A stretch of 64,000 nucleotides of DNA from Thermasporomyces sp040195635 (GTDB taxonomy: Bacteria > Actinomycetota > Actinomycetes > Propionibacteriales > Actinopolymorphaceae): NCBI RefSeq assembly GCF_040195635.1, contig NZ_JBEFTX010000003.1, positions 372,001 through 436,000 on the forward strand, in the 5' to 3' direction. The notes beneath the pieces were generated by a model. The model was given only the letters and a program-made list of their open reading frames with translations, did no database searches and had not been told where the DNA came from. Position numbers and translations under genes: made by a program. Below, one piece after another: positions 1-8,067 of the stretch. Every line of letters starts with the position of its first letter. Position 1 is the first letter of the stretch.

Positions 1-1
1 G

Positions 2-232
2 CACAAGCTGTTCGAGGCGCAGGACGTCACCGTGGCGGGGTCAATCCGACAACGCCGGCTCGAACGCTGCCGGCGGGACCTCGCCGACCCCGCACTGCGG
101 ACGAGACCGTTGAGTGCGATCGCTGGCCGCTGGGGATTCGGCAGCGCGGTGCACTTCAGCCGGGCGTTCCGCTCCGCATACGGCGTGCCGCCCAGTGAGT
201 ACCGCAGGCAGTGCGAGGCGCTGGCCAGCTGA
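2..232 (+). CDS. AraC-family transcriptional regulator, C-terminal part (partial)
   Basis: The gene is cut by the left edge of the window, so only the last 76 residues are present. They form most of an AraC/XylS DNA-binding domain: LADPALRTRPLSAIAGRWGF is the helix before and into the second helix-turn-helix, and HFSRAFRSAYGVPPSEYRR is the family signature at the C-terminus. The N-terminal effector domain lies outside, so the inducer cannot be named. The gene ends 107 bp before the hemerythrin-like gene and shows no coupling to it. The fold assignment is secure; the targets are unknown. Confidence 0.85.
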   Translation, partial: HKLFEAQDVTVAGSIRQRRLERCRRDLADPALRTRPLSAIAGRWGFGSAVHFSRAFRSAYGVPPSEYRRQCEALAS

Positions 233-339
233 GCGTTGTGCGCGATCCGTCGAGATGTGCGCTGCACTGACAGTCCGCTGGCCGTGCCAGGCCGCAGGCT
301 GGACGTCGGATGTCGTCCAGGAGGCGGGAGGTACGCGAA

Positions 340-942
340 ATGGCGCAGGACACGGGTGAGGCGGGTTGGGCGCTGACCCGGCTGGTCAAGATGCACGCGG
401 GCATGCGCGATGACCTTGCCCTGCTCCGCCGCGCGGTCGCGGTGATCACCGAGGACTGCCAGGACCTGGCCGACGCGGCGGCCGTGCTCACCCGCCTGTC
501 CTTCCGCCGGCCCGGCTGGACGCTGCGCCGCTACTGTGCCAGCTTCTGCGGGTTCGTCCACGCTCACCACGAGGTGGAGACCTCGATGCTCTTCCCCGCT
601 CTGCTCCAGCAGCAGCAGGATGCGGGAGAACCGGAGTTCGAGCAGGTGATCGCCCGCCTCGACGCCGACCACCGCGCGCTGACCGACGACCTCGAAGAAG
701 CCGAACGTGCCCTCGCCCGCCTCCCCGGCGACGAGGCGGCAAAGGCCGCGGCCGCCGGGGCGTTGGTGCGGCTGGCAGACCGCCTGACCGAGCATCTCGA
801 CTACGAGGAGACGAGTCTCGCGCCGGCGCTCAACCGGATGTCACGTGTCGTTCCCGAGGACGCCTTCCCGGCTCCGCCGCCGGAGCACTTCGGGATTTCC
901 AGATCATCGGTTCTGGAAACCGACCACGCAGGGCAGGATTAG
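340..942 (+). CDS. Hemerythrin HHE domain protein
   Basis: A 200-residue soluble protein with the helical hemerythrin-like metal-binding fold. Histidine and glutamate clusters sit where diiron ligands are expected: VHAHHEVETSMLFPAL, then LDADHRALTDDLEEAE, then LTEHLDYEETSLAPAL. Family members bind a diiron centre and are linked to oxygen or nitric oxide sensing or iron storage, but the ligand here is an inference. The ATG at 340 is chosen because GGGAGG lies just upstream; an in-frame ATG at 310 would add ten residues. No signal peptide is seen. It appears to be a single-gene unit. Confidence 0.82.
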   Translation: MAQDTGEAGWALTRLVKMHAGMRDDLALLRRAVAVITEDCQDLADAAAVLTRLSFRRPGWTLRRYCASFCGFVHAHHEVETSMLFPALLQQQQDAGEPEFEQVIARLDADHRALTDDLEEAERALARLPGDEAAKAAAAGALVRLADRLTEHLDYEETSLAPALNRMSRVVPEDAFPAPPPEHFGISRSSVLETDHAGQD

Positions 943-1051
943 GGGTGTCCGGCTGGTCGGCGAGGTCGCGGGCTTCGTCGCGGTCGAGGTCGTCAATGTC
1001 GTTTGACGCTCTGGACATCCCCAGGATGTTCGGGCATGGGGAGGAGCCACG

Positions 1052-1435
1052 ATGCCGGTCCAGTTCAACCACACCATCGTCCACGCCAAGGACAAGCGCG
1101 AGTCTGCCACCTTTCTCGCCGACATTCTCGGACTGGACGCACCCACGTCGTACGGGCCGTTCATGGTCGTCCAGGTCTCCAACGACGTGTCGCTCGACTT
1201 CGCCGACGACCACGGGCCTGTGCACCCGCAGCACTACGCCTTCCTCGTCGAGGAGTCGGAGTGGGACGAGATCTTCGGCCGGATCCGCGAGCGTGGGCTG
1301 GACTACTGGGCTGACCCGGGACGCAACCGGCCGGGGGAGTTCAACACCAACGACGGCGGCCGGGGCGTCTACTGGGAGGACCCGAACGGTCACTTCCTCG
1401 AGATCATCACCCGTCCGTACGGCAGCGCCGGTTGA
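1052..1435 (+). CDS. VOC superfamily protein (glyoxalase/dioxygenase fold)
   Basis: A 127-residue protein of the vicinal oxygen chelate superfamily. FNHTIVHAKD opens the first beta-alpha-beta module, and the C-terminal motif YWEDPNGHFLEIITR carries the usual metal-binding glutamate. Length and layout fit a single-domain glyoxalase or dioxygenase-like protein whose substrate cannot be read from sequence. GGGGAGGAG precedes the ATG at a normal distance. Its TGA stop overlaps the TTG start of the RidA-like gene, so the two are probably translated together and may act on related metabolites. Confidence 0.85.
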   Translation: MPVQFNHTIVHAKDKRESATFLADILGLDAPTSYGPFMVVQVSNDVSLDFADDHGPVHPQHYAFLVEESEWDEIFGRIRERGLDYWADPGRNRPGEFNTNDGGRGVYWEDPNGHFLEIITRPYGSAG

Positions 1436-2331
1436 CGCCGCCACCTGGCCCGGACGCCGTCGAGCCGGAGCGTTGGCCCCAGGTGCATGGGTCGGACGCG
1501 CCTGGCGCCCGGGACTTGCGTAGACCGGAGTTCCCGGATCCGGCCGACCCGGAGCTGGGGTCGTCGGCCTATGCCCAGGCCGTACGGCTCGGCACGACGA
1601 TCGAGACCTCCGGCCAGGGGGGCTGGACGAGGACCCGCGACTACCCGCCGACGGTGCACGGTGAGGTCGTCCAGGCACTCGACAACGTAGCGAGCGTTCT
1701 GGCCGGCGCCGGCGCGTCGTGGGACCACGTGACCGCGGTGCATTCGTACCACGTCATCGACCGCGACTGGGAGGCCGAGGTCGACGCGGTGATGAGCGCC
1801 GAACTCCGCACCCGCATGCCGTCGCATGCACCGATCTGGACGAGGGTCGGCCTGCCCAAGCTCGGACCGCGCATGCATGTCGAGGTCCGCGTGGCGGCCG
1901 TCGCACCACAGGGCTGGAGTGAGATGACACGACCGGAGTTCTTCGTGAAACCCGGCTACGGCGAGGCCCAGCTTGCCCGGCGCTACTCTTCGCAGGCGGT
2001 ACGGGTCGGCAACCGCGTCGAGACCGCGGGGCAGGGTGGGTGGTCCGACGACGGGGAGTTCCCGGAGAGCCGGCACGACGAGATCGTGCAGGCGTTCGAC
2101 AATGTGGAACGCACCCTGCGTGTCGCGGGGGCATCATGGACCGACGTGATCAGCCTGCAGTCGTACCACACCCAGCTCGACGACGACGAGTTCGGGAGCA
2201 TGAGCGGCGAGCTCCGCGCCCGTATCCCCACCCACGCGCCGATCTGGACCGCCGTCGTGGTCAGCCGCCTCGGTCATCCGAAGATGAGGGTCGAGATCGC
2301 CGTCACCGCGATCGTCGGCGCCGGGGAATGA
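1432..2331 (+). CDS. Tandem RidA/YjgF-family protein
   Basis: A 299-residue protein with two complete RidA-type domains, about residues 35-160 and 168-295. Each contains a SGQGGW or AGQGGW segment, a helix with QALDNV or QAFDNV, and the pair RxPxHAPIWT plus a final MxVEV or MRVEI strand. RidA proteins hydrolyse reactive enamine or imine intermediates, and the trimer active site is built between subunits. The TTG start at 1432 overlaps the stop of the VOC gene, which suggests translational coupling. The second copy begins with its own methionine near residue 165, as if two genes had fused. Confidence 0.8.
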   Translation: MTPPPGPDAVEPERWPQVHGSDAPGARDLRRPEFPDPADPELGSSAYAQAVRLGTTIETSGQGGWTRTRDYPPTVHGEVVQALDNVASVLAGAGASWDHVTAVHSYHVIDRDWEAEVDAVMSAELRTRMPSHAPIWTRVGLPKLGPRMHVEVRVAAVAPQGWSEMTRPEFFVKPGYGEAQLARRYSSQAVRVGNRVETAGQGGWSDDGEFPESRHDEIVQAFDNVERTLRVAGASWTDVISLQSYHTQLDDDEFGSMSGELRARIPTHAPIWTAVVVSRLGHPKMRVEIAVTAIVGAGE

Positions 2332-2906
2332 TCCGCGGGTGACCCGCTCGCGGCGCCCGACGGTGAAATACAGCTGGACGAGCAGCATGCACCCGAACGC
2401 CTCGATCGTGCGTACGCCATAGCCCGCGACCTCACCCACCAACCCGTCGACTGGGCGACACCAAGTGCCTCCGCCAGGTGGATGACGGGCGCGGTTTGAC
2501 TGGTGGCCGCCACGATCACGAGCGTGGCGAGGGTGATGCCGACGGCGACCCGCACCGGAGGTGGCCGCCGCGCCTGGAGCGCCGGGATGAGGACGGCGGC
2601 GACGAGGAACGGCTCGTTGAGGGTACGGAAGCGGCTCGGCAGGTCGCCCACGAGGAGAACTGTCGCGGCGAGCAGGCACGTGGCCGCTGTCGCCGTCGTG
2701 ACCACGCAGCGCCGGCGGGCGGGCCGGCTGACGAGGTGTGGTCGGGCGAACTCGATCCAGGCGGCGAGCAGCATCGCCAGCAGCAGGGCTTCGCTGTTGC
2801 GCGCGGCCGGTCCGGCGACCCACTCCGGCAGTGTCGCCGGCCAGACCTCGAAGGCGACCCCTACCAGGACCGCCGCCTGGCCGCCGTAGAAAAGGCCCAC
2901 CCGCAT
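2274..2906 (-). pseudogene. Frameshifted small membrane protein
   Basis: An opposite-strand reading frame with codon use typical of the region encodes several hydrophobic helices, for example EALLLAMLLAAWIEFA and LVIVAATSQTAPVIHLAEAL. Near position 2455 the coding signal moves to another frame, which continues as VDGLVGEVAGYGVRTIEAFG and a further hydrophobic helix (MLLVQLYF). The shift equals one lost base. The extended frame would run about 200 bp into the 3' end of the RidA gene, so the C-terminus is also unnatural. A sequencing error remains possible. I do not recognise the family, and an ATG at 2906 is the likely start. Confidence 0.5.
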
Positions 2907-3108
2907 GGGCAATGGACCCTCGCAGGCACCGTTGCAGCGCCGTTGCTTCTATTGGGCTCGCGACTGGGTGCGGTGCGATGGGACCTTCCCGGAAGGCAGT
3001 CATGACGCGGGCGCTGGCGGGTCTGGGTACTCGTCAGGGGTGGCAGGTAGAGGGCTGAACCCGTTGAAAACAAGGCCATTTCTAGGTGCAGTGATGATCA
3101 ACTACTGG

Positions 3109-3114
3109 TAAAAT
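3109..3114 (+). promoter_or_regulatory. -10 element for a probable leaderless transcript
   Basis: TAAAAT ends seven bases before the ATG at 3122, so transcription would start at or next to the start codon. No Shine-Dalgarno sequence lies upstream. No good -35 hexamer is seen at 16-18 bp; a TTGAAA at 3064-3069 is too far away. Leaderless mRNAs are common in actinomycetes. Confidence 0.5.
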
Positions 3115-3121
3115 CGCTCCT

Positions 3122-4834
3122 ATGTTCGATTCTCGGGTTCTTGACCTCAGCGCGTTGGCTTCGGCTGCGCCGGGTCCTGAGCTTGCCGCTTTGTTGGCGG
3201 GGATCGATGTTGCTGCGGTGAATGGTCATGTGCGGGTTCTGGTGATGGCGGCGTGGGAGCGGCAGGTGTCGTGGTCGAACGCGCAGTTGTATGGGGCGAT
3301 GGCGATGGTGGCGCGGTCTCCTGCGTGTGAGCCGGATTCGCCGCCCGAGCTGGATCGGTGTTTTGGTGAGTTCGCCTCGGCTGAGGTGGGTGCGGCGTTG
3401 TGTATGTCGCCGGGCTCGGCTGATCGTGAACTGTCCTTCGCCTACGAACTCACCGAACGACTCCCAGGCACTCGGGCCGCACTCGCGGCGGGGACCATCA
3501 ATCTGGGCAAGGCGCGGACGATCGCCGAGGAGACGTGCGGCCTGTCACCGGAGCTTGCGCGGGTGGCGGAGGAGTGGATTCTCGCTGCCGACGCTGCGGC
3601 CGGGATGGGTTTGACTCGGGCGCAGTTGGTGCGGCGGTTGCGGCGGAAGGTGCTGGAGCTCGACCCGGACGGTGCTGAACAACGCCGTAAGGAAGCACAG
3701 CAGGGTAGGCGGATCCGGTTCGGGGCTAACCCCGACGGCACGGGCAGCATCACCGGTCAGGACCTGCCGATGGCGGGGACCGCGGCGGCGCGGGTGTTCG
3801 TCAAGACCGTCGCCAGACGCATCAAGGGCGAGGGTGATGGCAGGACGTTGGCGCAGATCGAAGCCGACGTGTTCCTCGACCTACTCCGCGGCCGAAACCC
3901 CGCCGCCAACCCCGCTACGCCCGGATCCACCAACGGACCTGCCACCGGCGCCGAGACGACTGCCCTCAACCGAACCGCAGGGTACCCCGCTCACGCAGGC
4001 CCCTCCACTCACGCAGGCCCCTCCACTCACGCAGGCCCCTCCACTCACGCGGAGCCGTCCGATGACGCAGACTCGCAGGGACCTGCCGCGGGCATCGACC
4101 TCGGCGGCCGCGCGAACGTCACCGCCGGCACGGCATGGTCAGGCCCGGACACCGGGGTTGACCTGGATGACCTCGGTGATGGCGGGGAGTGTGCCGAAAC
4201 AGGTGATGAGCACCTGGTGGCCAAGGTCGAACTCATCGCCGACCTCGAAACCTGGCTCCGCCTCGGCGAGAAGACAGGCGAACTCGCCGGCCTCGGCGCC
4301 ATCACCCCGGCGGTGATCGACGACATCAAGAACGCCGCCGCAGGCGGGTTCGAGTACTGCCGCACCGTCACCCTCGACAGCAAAGTCGTCTACCACCAGG
4401 CCAGCAGCCGCCGCTACAAACCCACCGCTACCCAACGCCGCCTCATCCAGGCCACCCAACGCAGCTGCGTCCAACCCGGCTGCTCCAGACCGGCCACGCA
4501 GTGCGACCTCGACCACAGCTTCGAACACCGGCTCGGCGGACCTTCCTGCGCATGCAACCTCGCGCCCCTGTGCCGTAGACACCATCGCGCCAAACACGAA
4601 GGCGGCTGGTGGTGGACCCAGAACCAACCCGGCCACCTCACCACCCAAAGCCCTCTCGGCCACACCTACACCGTCGACCCCGAACCACCGCCCACCACCG
4701 ACCCCACCGAACCCGCCGACACCGAGAGGGCAAATGCCGAGCCAGCCGAAACAGCGCAGCCAAACCTGCAGCACGACCTGCCACGACGACACGGACCTCA
4801 CCTGACCAGGGAAGAGGCCGGCACGCCGTTCTGA
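3122..4834 (+). CDS. DUF222 and HNH endonuclease domain protein
   Basis: A 570-residue member of the 13E12-repeat family common in actinomycetes. Residues 1-260 or so form the helical DUF222 region. The C-terminus holds an HNH nuclease module, with CSRPATQCDLDHSFEHRLGG, then CNLAPLCRRHHRAKHEGGW, which includes zinc-type cysteines and the catalytic histidines. Between the two lies a variable linker with four STHAGP-type repeats. Members occur in many copies per genome and are suspected to be mobile or homing elements, but their role is not established. Early codons are less GC-rich than in neighbouring genes, which hints at transfer. Confidence 0.88.
   Translation: MFDSRVLDLSALASAAPGPELAALLAGIDVAAVNGHVRVLVMAAWERQVSWSNAQLYGAMAMVARSPACEPDSPPELDRCFGEFASAEVGAALCMSPGSADRELSFAYELTERLPGTRAALAAGTINLGKARTIAEETCGLSPELARVAEEWILAADAAAGMGLTRAQLVRRLRRKVLELDPDGAEQRRKEAQQGRRIRFGANPDGTGSITGQDLPMAGTAAARVFVKTVARRIKGEGDGRTLAQIEADVFLDLLRGRNPAANPATPGSTNGPATGAETTALNRTAGYPAHAGPSTHAGPSTHAGPSTHAEPSDDADSQGPAAGIDLGGRANVTAGTAWSGPDTGVDLDDLGDGGECAETGDEHLVAKVELIADLETWLRLGEKTGELAGLGAITPAVIDDIKNAAAGGFEYCRTVTLDSKVVYHQASSRRYKPTATQRRLIQATQRSCVQPGCSRPATQCDLDHSFEHRLGGPSCACNLAPLCRRHHRAKHEGGWWWTQNQPGHLTTQSPLGHTYTVDPEPPPTTDPTEPADTERANAEPAETAQPNLQHDLPRRHGPHLTREEAGTPF
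3989..4060 (+). repeat. 18-bp tandem repeat, four copies
   Basis: Four head-to-tail copies of an 18-base unit (actcacgcaggcccctcc); the first differs at one base and the last at several. It is a multiple of three, so it encodes repeated STHAGP-like hexapeptides in the linker of the DUF222/HNH protein without breaking the frame. Confidence 0.9.
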
Positions 4835-4846
4835 GGCGACGCTCGT

Positions 4847-4910
4847 CGGTGCGGTGCGGTGCGGTGCGGTGCGGTGCGGTGCGGTGCGGTGCGGTGCGGT
4901 GCGGTGCGGC
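4847..4910. repeat. Pentanucleotide microsatellite (GCGGT), 11 perfect copies
   Basis: Eleven uninterrupted GCGGT units, a partial unit before and a variant GCGGC after, fill most of the 92-bp space between the convergent DUF222 and histidine kinase genes. The unit length is not a multiple of three, so changes in copy number would be tolerated only because the tract is non-coding. No rho-independent terminator is seen beside it. Confidence 0.93.
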
Positions 4911-4926
4911 TACGCTCTGGCGCCGG

Positions 4927-6195
4927 TCACGTGAGCGAGACGCGCGCGGTCACCGTCGTACCCTCCCCGACTCGCGAAACCACAAAAAGCCGACCACCGA
5001 TCAGCTCGGCGCGTTCGGCCATGCTCCGCAGGCCATATCCCCGGTCCGGATCGCCGGCGTCCGGTCCGTCCCGGGCAACGGCTCCGTCGCGCGGTTCGCG
5101 GTGCGATTCCGGGCCGTCGATGTTGGTTTTCCGCCCGGCGGCTTGCGATTCCCGACCGTTGCCAGCCGGTTGCCGCCCACCTTCATCCCAGCCACGGCCA
5201 TCGTCGGCCACCACCAGCGCCACGTCTTCGCCGGTGCGCCGAAGCTGGAGCCGGATGGTCGAGGCGTCGGCATGCGTGACCGCGTTCTGCAACGCTTCCT
5301 GCGCGATACGGTAGAGCGCGATCTCGACATGCTCGGGGAGCGCGCATTCGTCGACGTCCACCTCGACGACCACCCCGATCCCTGGCGTTGTCCGCGCCAG
5401 GCTGGCAAGGCTGTCGGCGAGGCCGAGGTCATCCAGAACGGGTGGTCGCAGGCCGTTGATGGCCGCCCGCGCCTCGTCCAGCGTGAGGCGCGCGAGCGTA
5501 CGCGCGACAACCAACTGCTCGGACGCGAAATCCGGCTCCGAAGTCAGAGCGTCAGCAGCGGCGTCCAGGTGGAAGCGGAGGCTGCAGAGGCGCTGGGTGA
5601 TGCCATCGTGGATGTCGGCGGCGAGTCGACGCCGTTCCGCTTCCTGCGCAGCGATCGCCTGCTCGGTGAAGCGTTCGTGGGCGCGTTCGCGAGCTGCGAG
5701 TCGGCGCCGCAGGTGGCGGGCATGAGTTCCACTGGCGATCAGGCTGCCGATCGACGTGAGCAGCCGGACGTCCCCATCGGTGAAGTTGCGCCGGGCCCGC
5801 GTATAGACACTCAGCGCGCCGACAATGCCGCCCGGCGAACTGGTCATCGGCACCGAGACCATCGACATGTACGCCTCAGCATCAGGATCCAGGCCCACCC
5901 GGCCGGCTTCCGGGAGCGCCTCGCCGAGCCGGATCCTGACCCGTCCGACCCCTCGGTCGTACGGCGGAGTCGCTCCGCGAAGCGTCAACCACTGCCCGGC
6001 GGCGTCGAGCCCCGCGGCGTGGCGTCCAGCGCCTGCGGGCTGTGAGGCTTCGAGATCCAGGTCGTCAAGTGCGAAGAGGAGACACGCGTCGGTCCCGGTC
6101 GCGGCAGCGATCAGTGGCGCCACCCGCGGGGCCAGGTCCTCCAGCGAAAGACCCGAAGAGGCCACCTCGATGATGTCGACGAGCATCGCAGTCAC
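4927..6195 (-). CDS. GAF-domain sensor histidine kinase (NarX/DesK type)
   Basis: A 422-residue kinase. Residues about 15-160 form a GAF sensor domain. The HisKA_3 dimerisation helix carries ERRRLAADIHDGITQ with the phosphorylated histidine near 196, and the ATPase domain begins around 285 with an N-box (ALQNAVTHA) and a DDGRGWDEG motif. No membrane helices are present, so it senses inside the cell. About 45 polar residues (338-384) are inserted between the first glycine box and GYGLRSMAERA, where relatives have only a short loop. The GTG start overlaps the stop of the response regulator gene, which defines an operon. Confidence 0.9.
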   Translation of the reverse strand: MTAMLVDIIEVASSGLSLEDLAPRVAPLIAAATGTDACLLFALDDLDLEASQPAGAGRHAAGLDAAGQWLTLRGATPPYDRGVGRVRIRLGEALPEAGRVGLDPDAEAYMSMVSVPMTSSPGGIVGALSVYTRARRNFTDGDVRLLTSIGSLIASGTHARHLRRRLAARERAHERFTEQAIAAQEAERRRLAADIHDGITQRLCSLRFHLDAAADALTSEPDFASEQLVVARTLARLTLDEARAAINGLRPPVLDDLGLADSLASLARTTPGIGVVVEVDVDECALPEHVEIALYRIAQEALQNAVTHADASTIRLQLRRTGEDVALVVADDGRGWDEGGRQPAGNGRESQAAGRKTNIDGPESHREPRDGAVARDGPDAGDPDRGYGLRSMAERAELIGGRLFVVSRVGEGTTVTARVSLT

Positions 6196-6854
6196 TGAAA
6201 GATCCCCTCGCGGAGCGCGACCGCCACGGCACCAGCACGGTCGTTCACGTCGAGCTTGCGGAAGATCCCGCGGACGTGACTCTTGACGGTTTCCTCACCG
6301 ACGACAAGCTTGCCTGCGATGGCCCGGTTGGAGAGTCCGGCGACAACCAGGGCGAGAACTTCGCTTTCGCGTTGGGTGAGGCTCAGATGGGCGCCCGGCC
6401 AGAATTCGCCGGCCTGTAAACGGGCCGCCGCGGCGACCGCTCTGCCGGCCATGCTCGGATCAACGACGGTTTCGCCGTCCGCGGCACGTTCGAGCTGCCT
6501 GACGAGTTCCTCCCGGTCGATGGACTTCAACAGATAACCCGCCGCACCTGCCCGGAGTGCCTGGAAAAGATACTGCTCGTCGTCGTACGCACTGAGCAGG
6601 ACCACGCGCCGTCTCGGGTCGGATTCGACCAGGCGTCGACACAGATCGAGTCCGCTGGCCGACCCGCGCAGGCGTACGTCGGACACCACGACGTCAGGGT
6701 CCAGCGCGGCGACCAACGGCTCCGCGTCGTCGGCAGTCACCGACTGCGCGACGATGCGTACCCGCCCACGAAACCGGGCGAGAAGGGCTTTCAACCCTTC
6801 GAGGACCATTTCATGGTCGTCAACCATGACAAGCCGAAGCGGCTGGTTGCCCAT
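6192..6854 (-). CDS. NarL/FixJ-family response regulator
   Basis: A 220-residue response regulator. The receiver domain has the acidic pair VDDHE near residue 12, the phosphoacceptor aspartate near 59 (VVVSDVRLRG) and the switch lysine in GYLLKS. The output domain is a LuxR-type helix-turn-helix: LTQRESEVLALVVAGLSNRAIAG is followed by ETVKSHVRGIFRKL. The ATG at 6854 is chosen because it fits family length; the open frame runs much further upstream without homology. It is the first gene of the pair with the GAF kinase and is divergent from phosphoribulokinase, so control of the Calvin-cycle genes is possible but unproven. Confidence 0.9.
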   Translation of the reverse strand: MGNQPLRLVMVDDHEMVLEGLKALLARFRGRVRIVAQSVTADDAEPLVAALDPDVVVSDVRLRGSASGLDLCRRLVESDPRRRVVLLSAYDDEQYLFQALRAGAAGYLLKSIDREELVRQLERAADGETVVDPSMAGRAVAAAARLQAGEFWPGAHLSLTQRESEVLALVVAGLSNRAIAGKLVVGEETVKSHVRGIFRKLDVNDRAGAVAVALREGIFQ

Positions 6855-7015
6855 GAGATGAGCGTATGAGCGTGGCTGCGAGCCCGAATGGAAAACGAGT
6901 GACACGGGACTACCGAGGACCCCTACCCCGTGGGCACCCTCGCGCGGGGGATCCGGTCCCATCCGGCCTGGCCTATGGTCGAGTGCAAGCCGTGGCGGCG
7001 CAGGCCTGTGGCCGA

Positions 7016-7030
7016 GGGACGAAATGTCCT
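7016..7030. promoter_or_regulatory. Candidate operator dyad in the response regulator/prk intergenic region
   Basis: The 249-bp divergent region 6855-7103 contains GGGACGAAATGTCCT, an imperfect dyad with GGAC and GTCC arms 74 bases upstream of the prk start. A second GGGACT...GGACCC element lies at 6906-6922. Both resemble DosR/NarL-family half-sites, but the spacing is not canonical. This is an inference from pattern only. Confidence 0.3.
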
Positions 7031-7103
7031 TAACGCCCGCGTAGGAACCTACATTCGGTGGTGTCGGCCGCCGTCCGTCATGGCTCACGGGGGAGGAGAC
7101 GAC

Positions 7104-8051
7104 ATGCCGCACAAGCTGATTCGGATGCAGCGTGGGCGTCACCAGGCGGGCCCGGGACGACCTACGATGCTGGCCATCGCCGGCGACAGTGCGGCGGGAA
7201 AGACCACGCTCAGCAAGGGACTCGCGAACCCGTTGGGTCCCGAACGCGTCACCCGGATCTGTGTCGACGACTATCACCGGTACGACCGGCAGGAACGCAA
7301 GAACCTGCCTTTCACGGCGTTGCATCCCGAATGCAACTATGTCGAGATCATGGAGCAGCACCTGCAGCTCCTCGCGACCGGGCAGCCGATCCTCAAACCG
7401 GTGTACGACCATGACACCGGCAAGCTGGCCAGGCCTGAGCTCGTCGAGCCGCGGGAGTTCGTCATCGTCGAAGGCCTGCTGCCGTTGCACTCGAGGCTGA
7501 CCAGGGCGTGTTTCGACATCACCGTCTATCTCGACCCGCCGGAGGACATCCGTCGGCAGTGGAAGATCAAGCGGGACACGCAGAAACGCGGCTACGGCGT
7601 CGAACAGGTGCACGCGGAGTTGGAACGCCGTGAGCCGGAGTCCGCTGCCTTCATCCGCCCACAGCGCGCCGTCGCTGATCTCGTCGCCCGGTTCGCGCCC
7701 GTGGCGGGCAGGTACGACCCACCGGGAACACCGTTGTCGGCCGAGCTGATGTTGCGCCCGACGATCCGGCATCCGGATCTGCGCCGGATCCTTGCCGAGA
7801 GCGACCAGCGTGCGCTTCATCTCAGCCTGGCAAGGGATGAGGACGGGCTGCCGGTCGACGCGCTGCACGTGCACGGCTATGTGCCGCGTGAGGAGAGCCG
7901 GGTTGTCCAGAAGGCGATCTGGTCGCGGCTCGGTCTGGAAGGCGGCGAGCCGGTGGAGATGTTGGGCGACCTCGGTAACGGTGACCGCAGTGAGGCCCTC
8001 GCCATCACCCAGCTGGTGTTGCTCTACCACCTCCTGACGGCGGCCCGGTAG
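7104..8051 (+). CDS. prk: Phosphoribulokinase
   Basis: A 315-residue P-loop kinase expected to phosphorylate ribulose 5-phosphate to ribulose 1,5-bisphosphate, the substrate of the RuBisCO encoded 3 kb downstream. The Walker A motif is GDSAAGKTT near residues 27-35. Then come VDDYHRYDR, a substrate-loop segment with HPECNY, and FVIVEGLLPLHS. The closely related uridine kinases are shorter and lack the C-terminal region seen here. GGAGGAG five bases before the ATG at 7104 fixes the start. The divergent partner is the response regulator. The call rests on both motifs and the RuBisCO context. Confidence 0.85.
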   Translation: MPHKLIRMQRGRHQAGPGRPTMLAIAGDSAAGKTTLSKGLANPLGPERVTRICVDDYHRYDRQERKNLPFTALHPECNYVEIMEQHLQLLATGQPILKPVYDHDTGKLARPELVEPREFVIVEGLLPLHSRLTRACFDITVYLDPPEDIRRQWKIKRDTQKRGYGVEQVHAELERREPESAAFIRPQRAVADLVARFAPVAGRYDPPGTPLSAELMLRPTIRHPDLRRILAESDQRALHLSLARDEDGLPVDALHVHGYVPREESRVVQKAIWSRLGLEGGEPVEMLGDLGNGDRSEALAITQLVLLYHLLTAAR

Positions 8052-8067
8052 AGACGCGGGACGAGTC

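Noticed and set aside
4847..4910. Telomere-like or origin iterons
   Set aside because: Units are 5 bp, directly abutting and GC-rich, with no replication gene nearby. A microsatellite is the simpler reading.
7104..8051. Uridine kinase instead of phosphoribulokinase
   Set aside because: The P-loop and general fold would fit both, but the length, the C-terminal domain and the nearby RuBisCO operon favour phosphoribulokinase.
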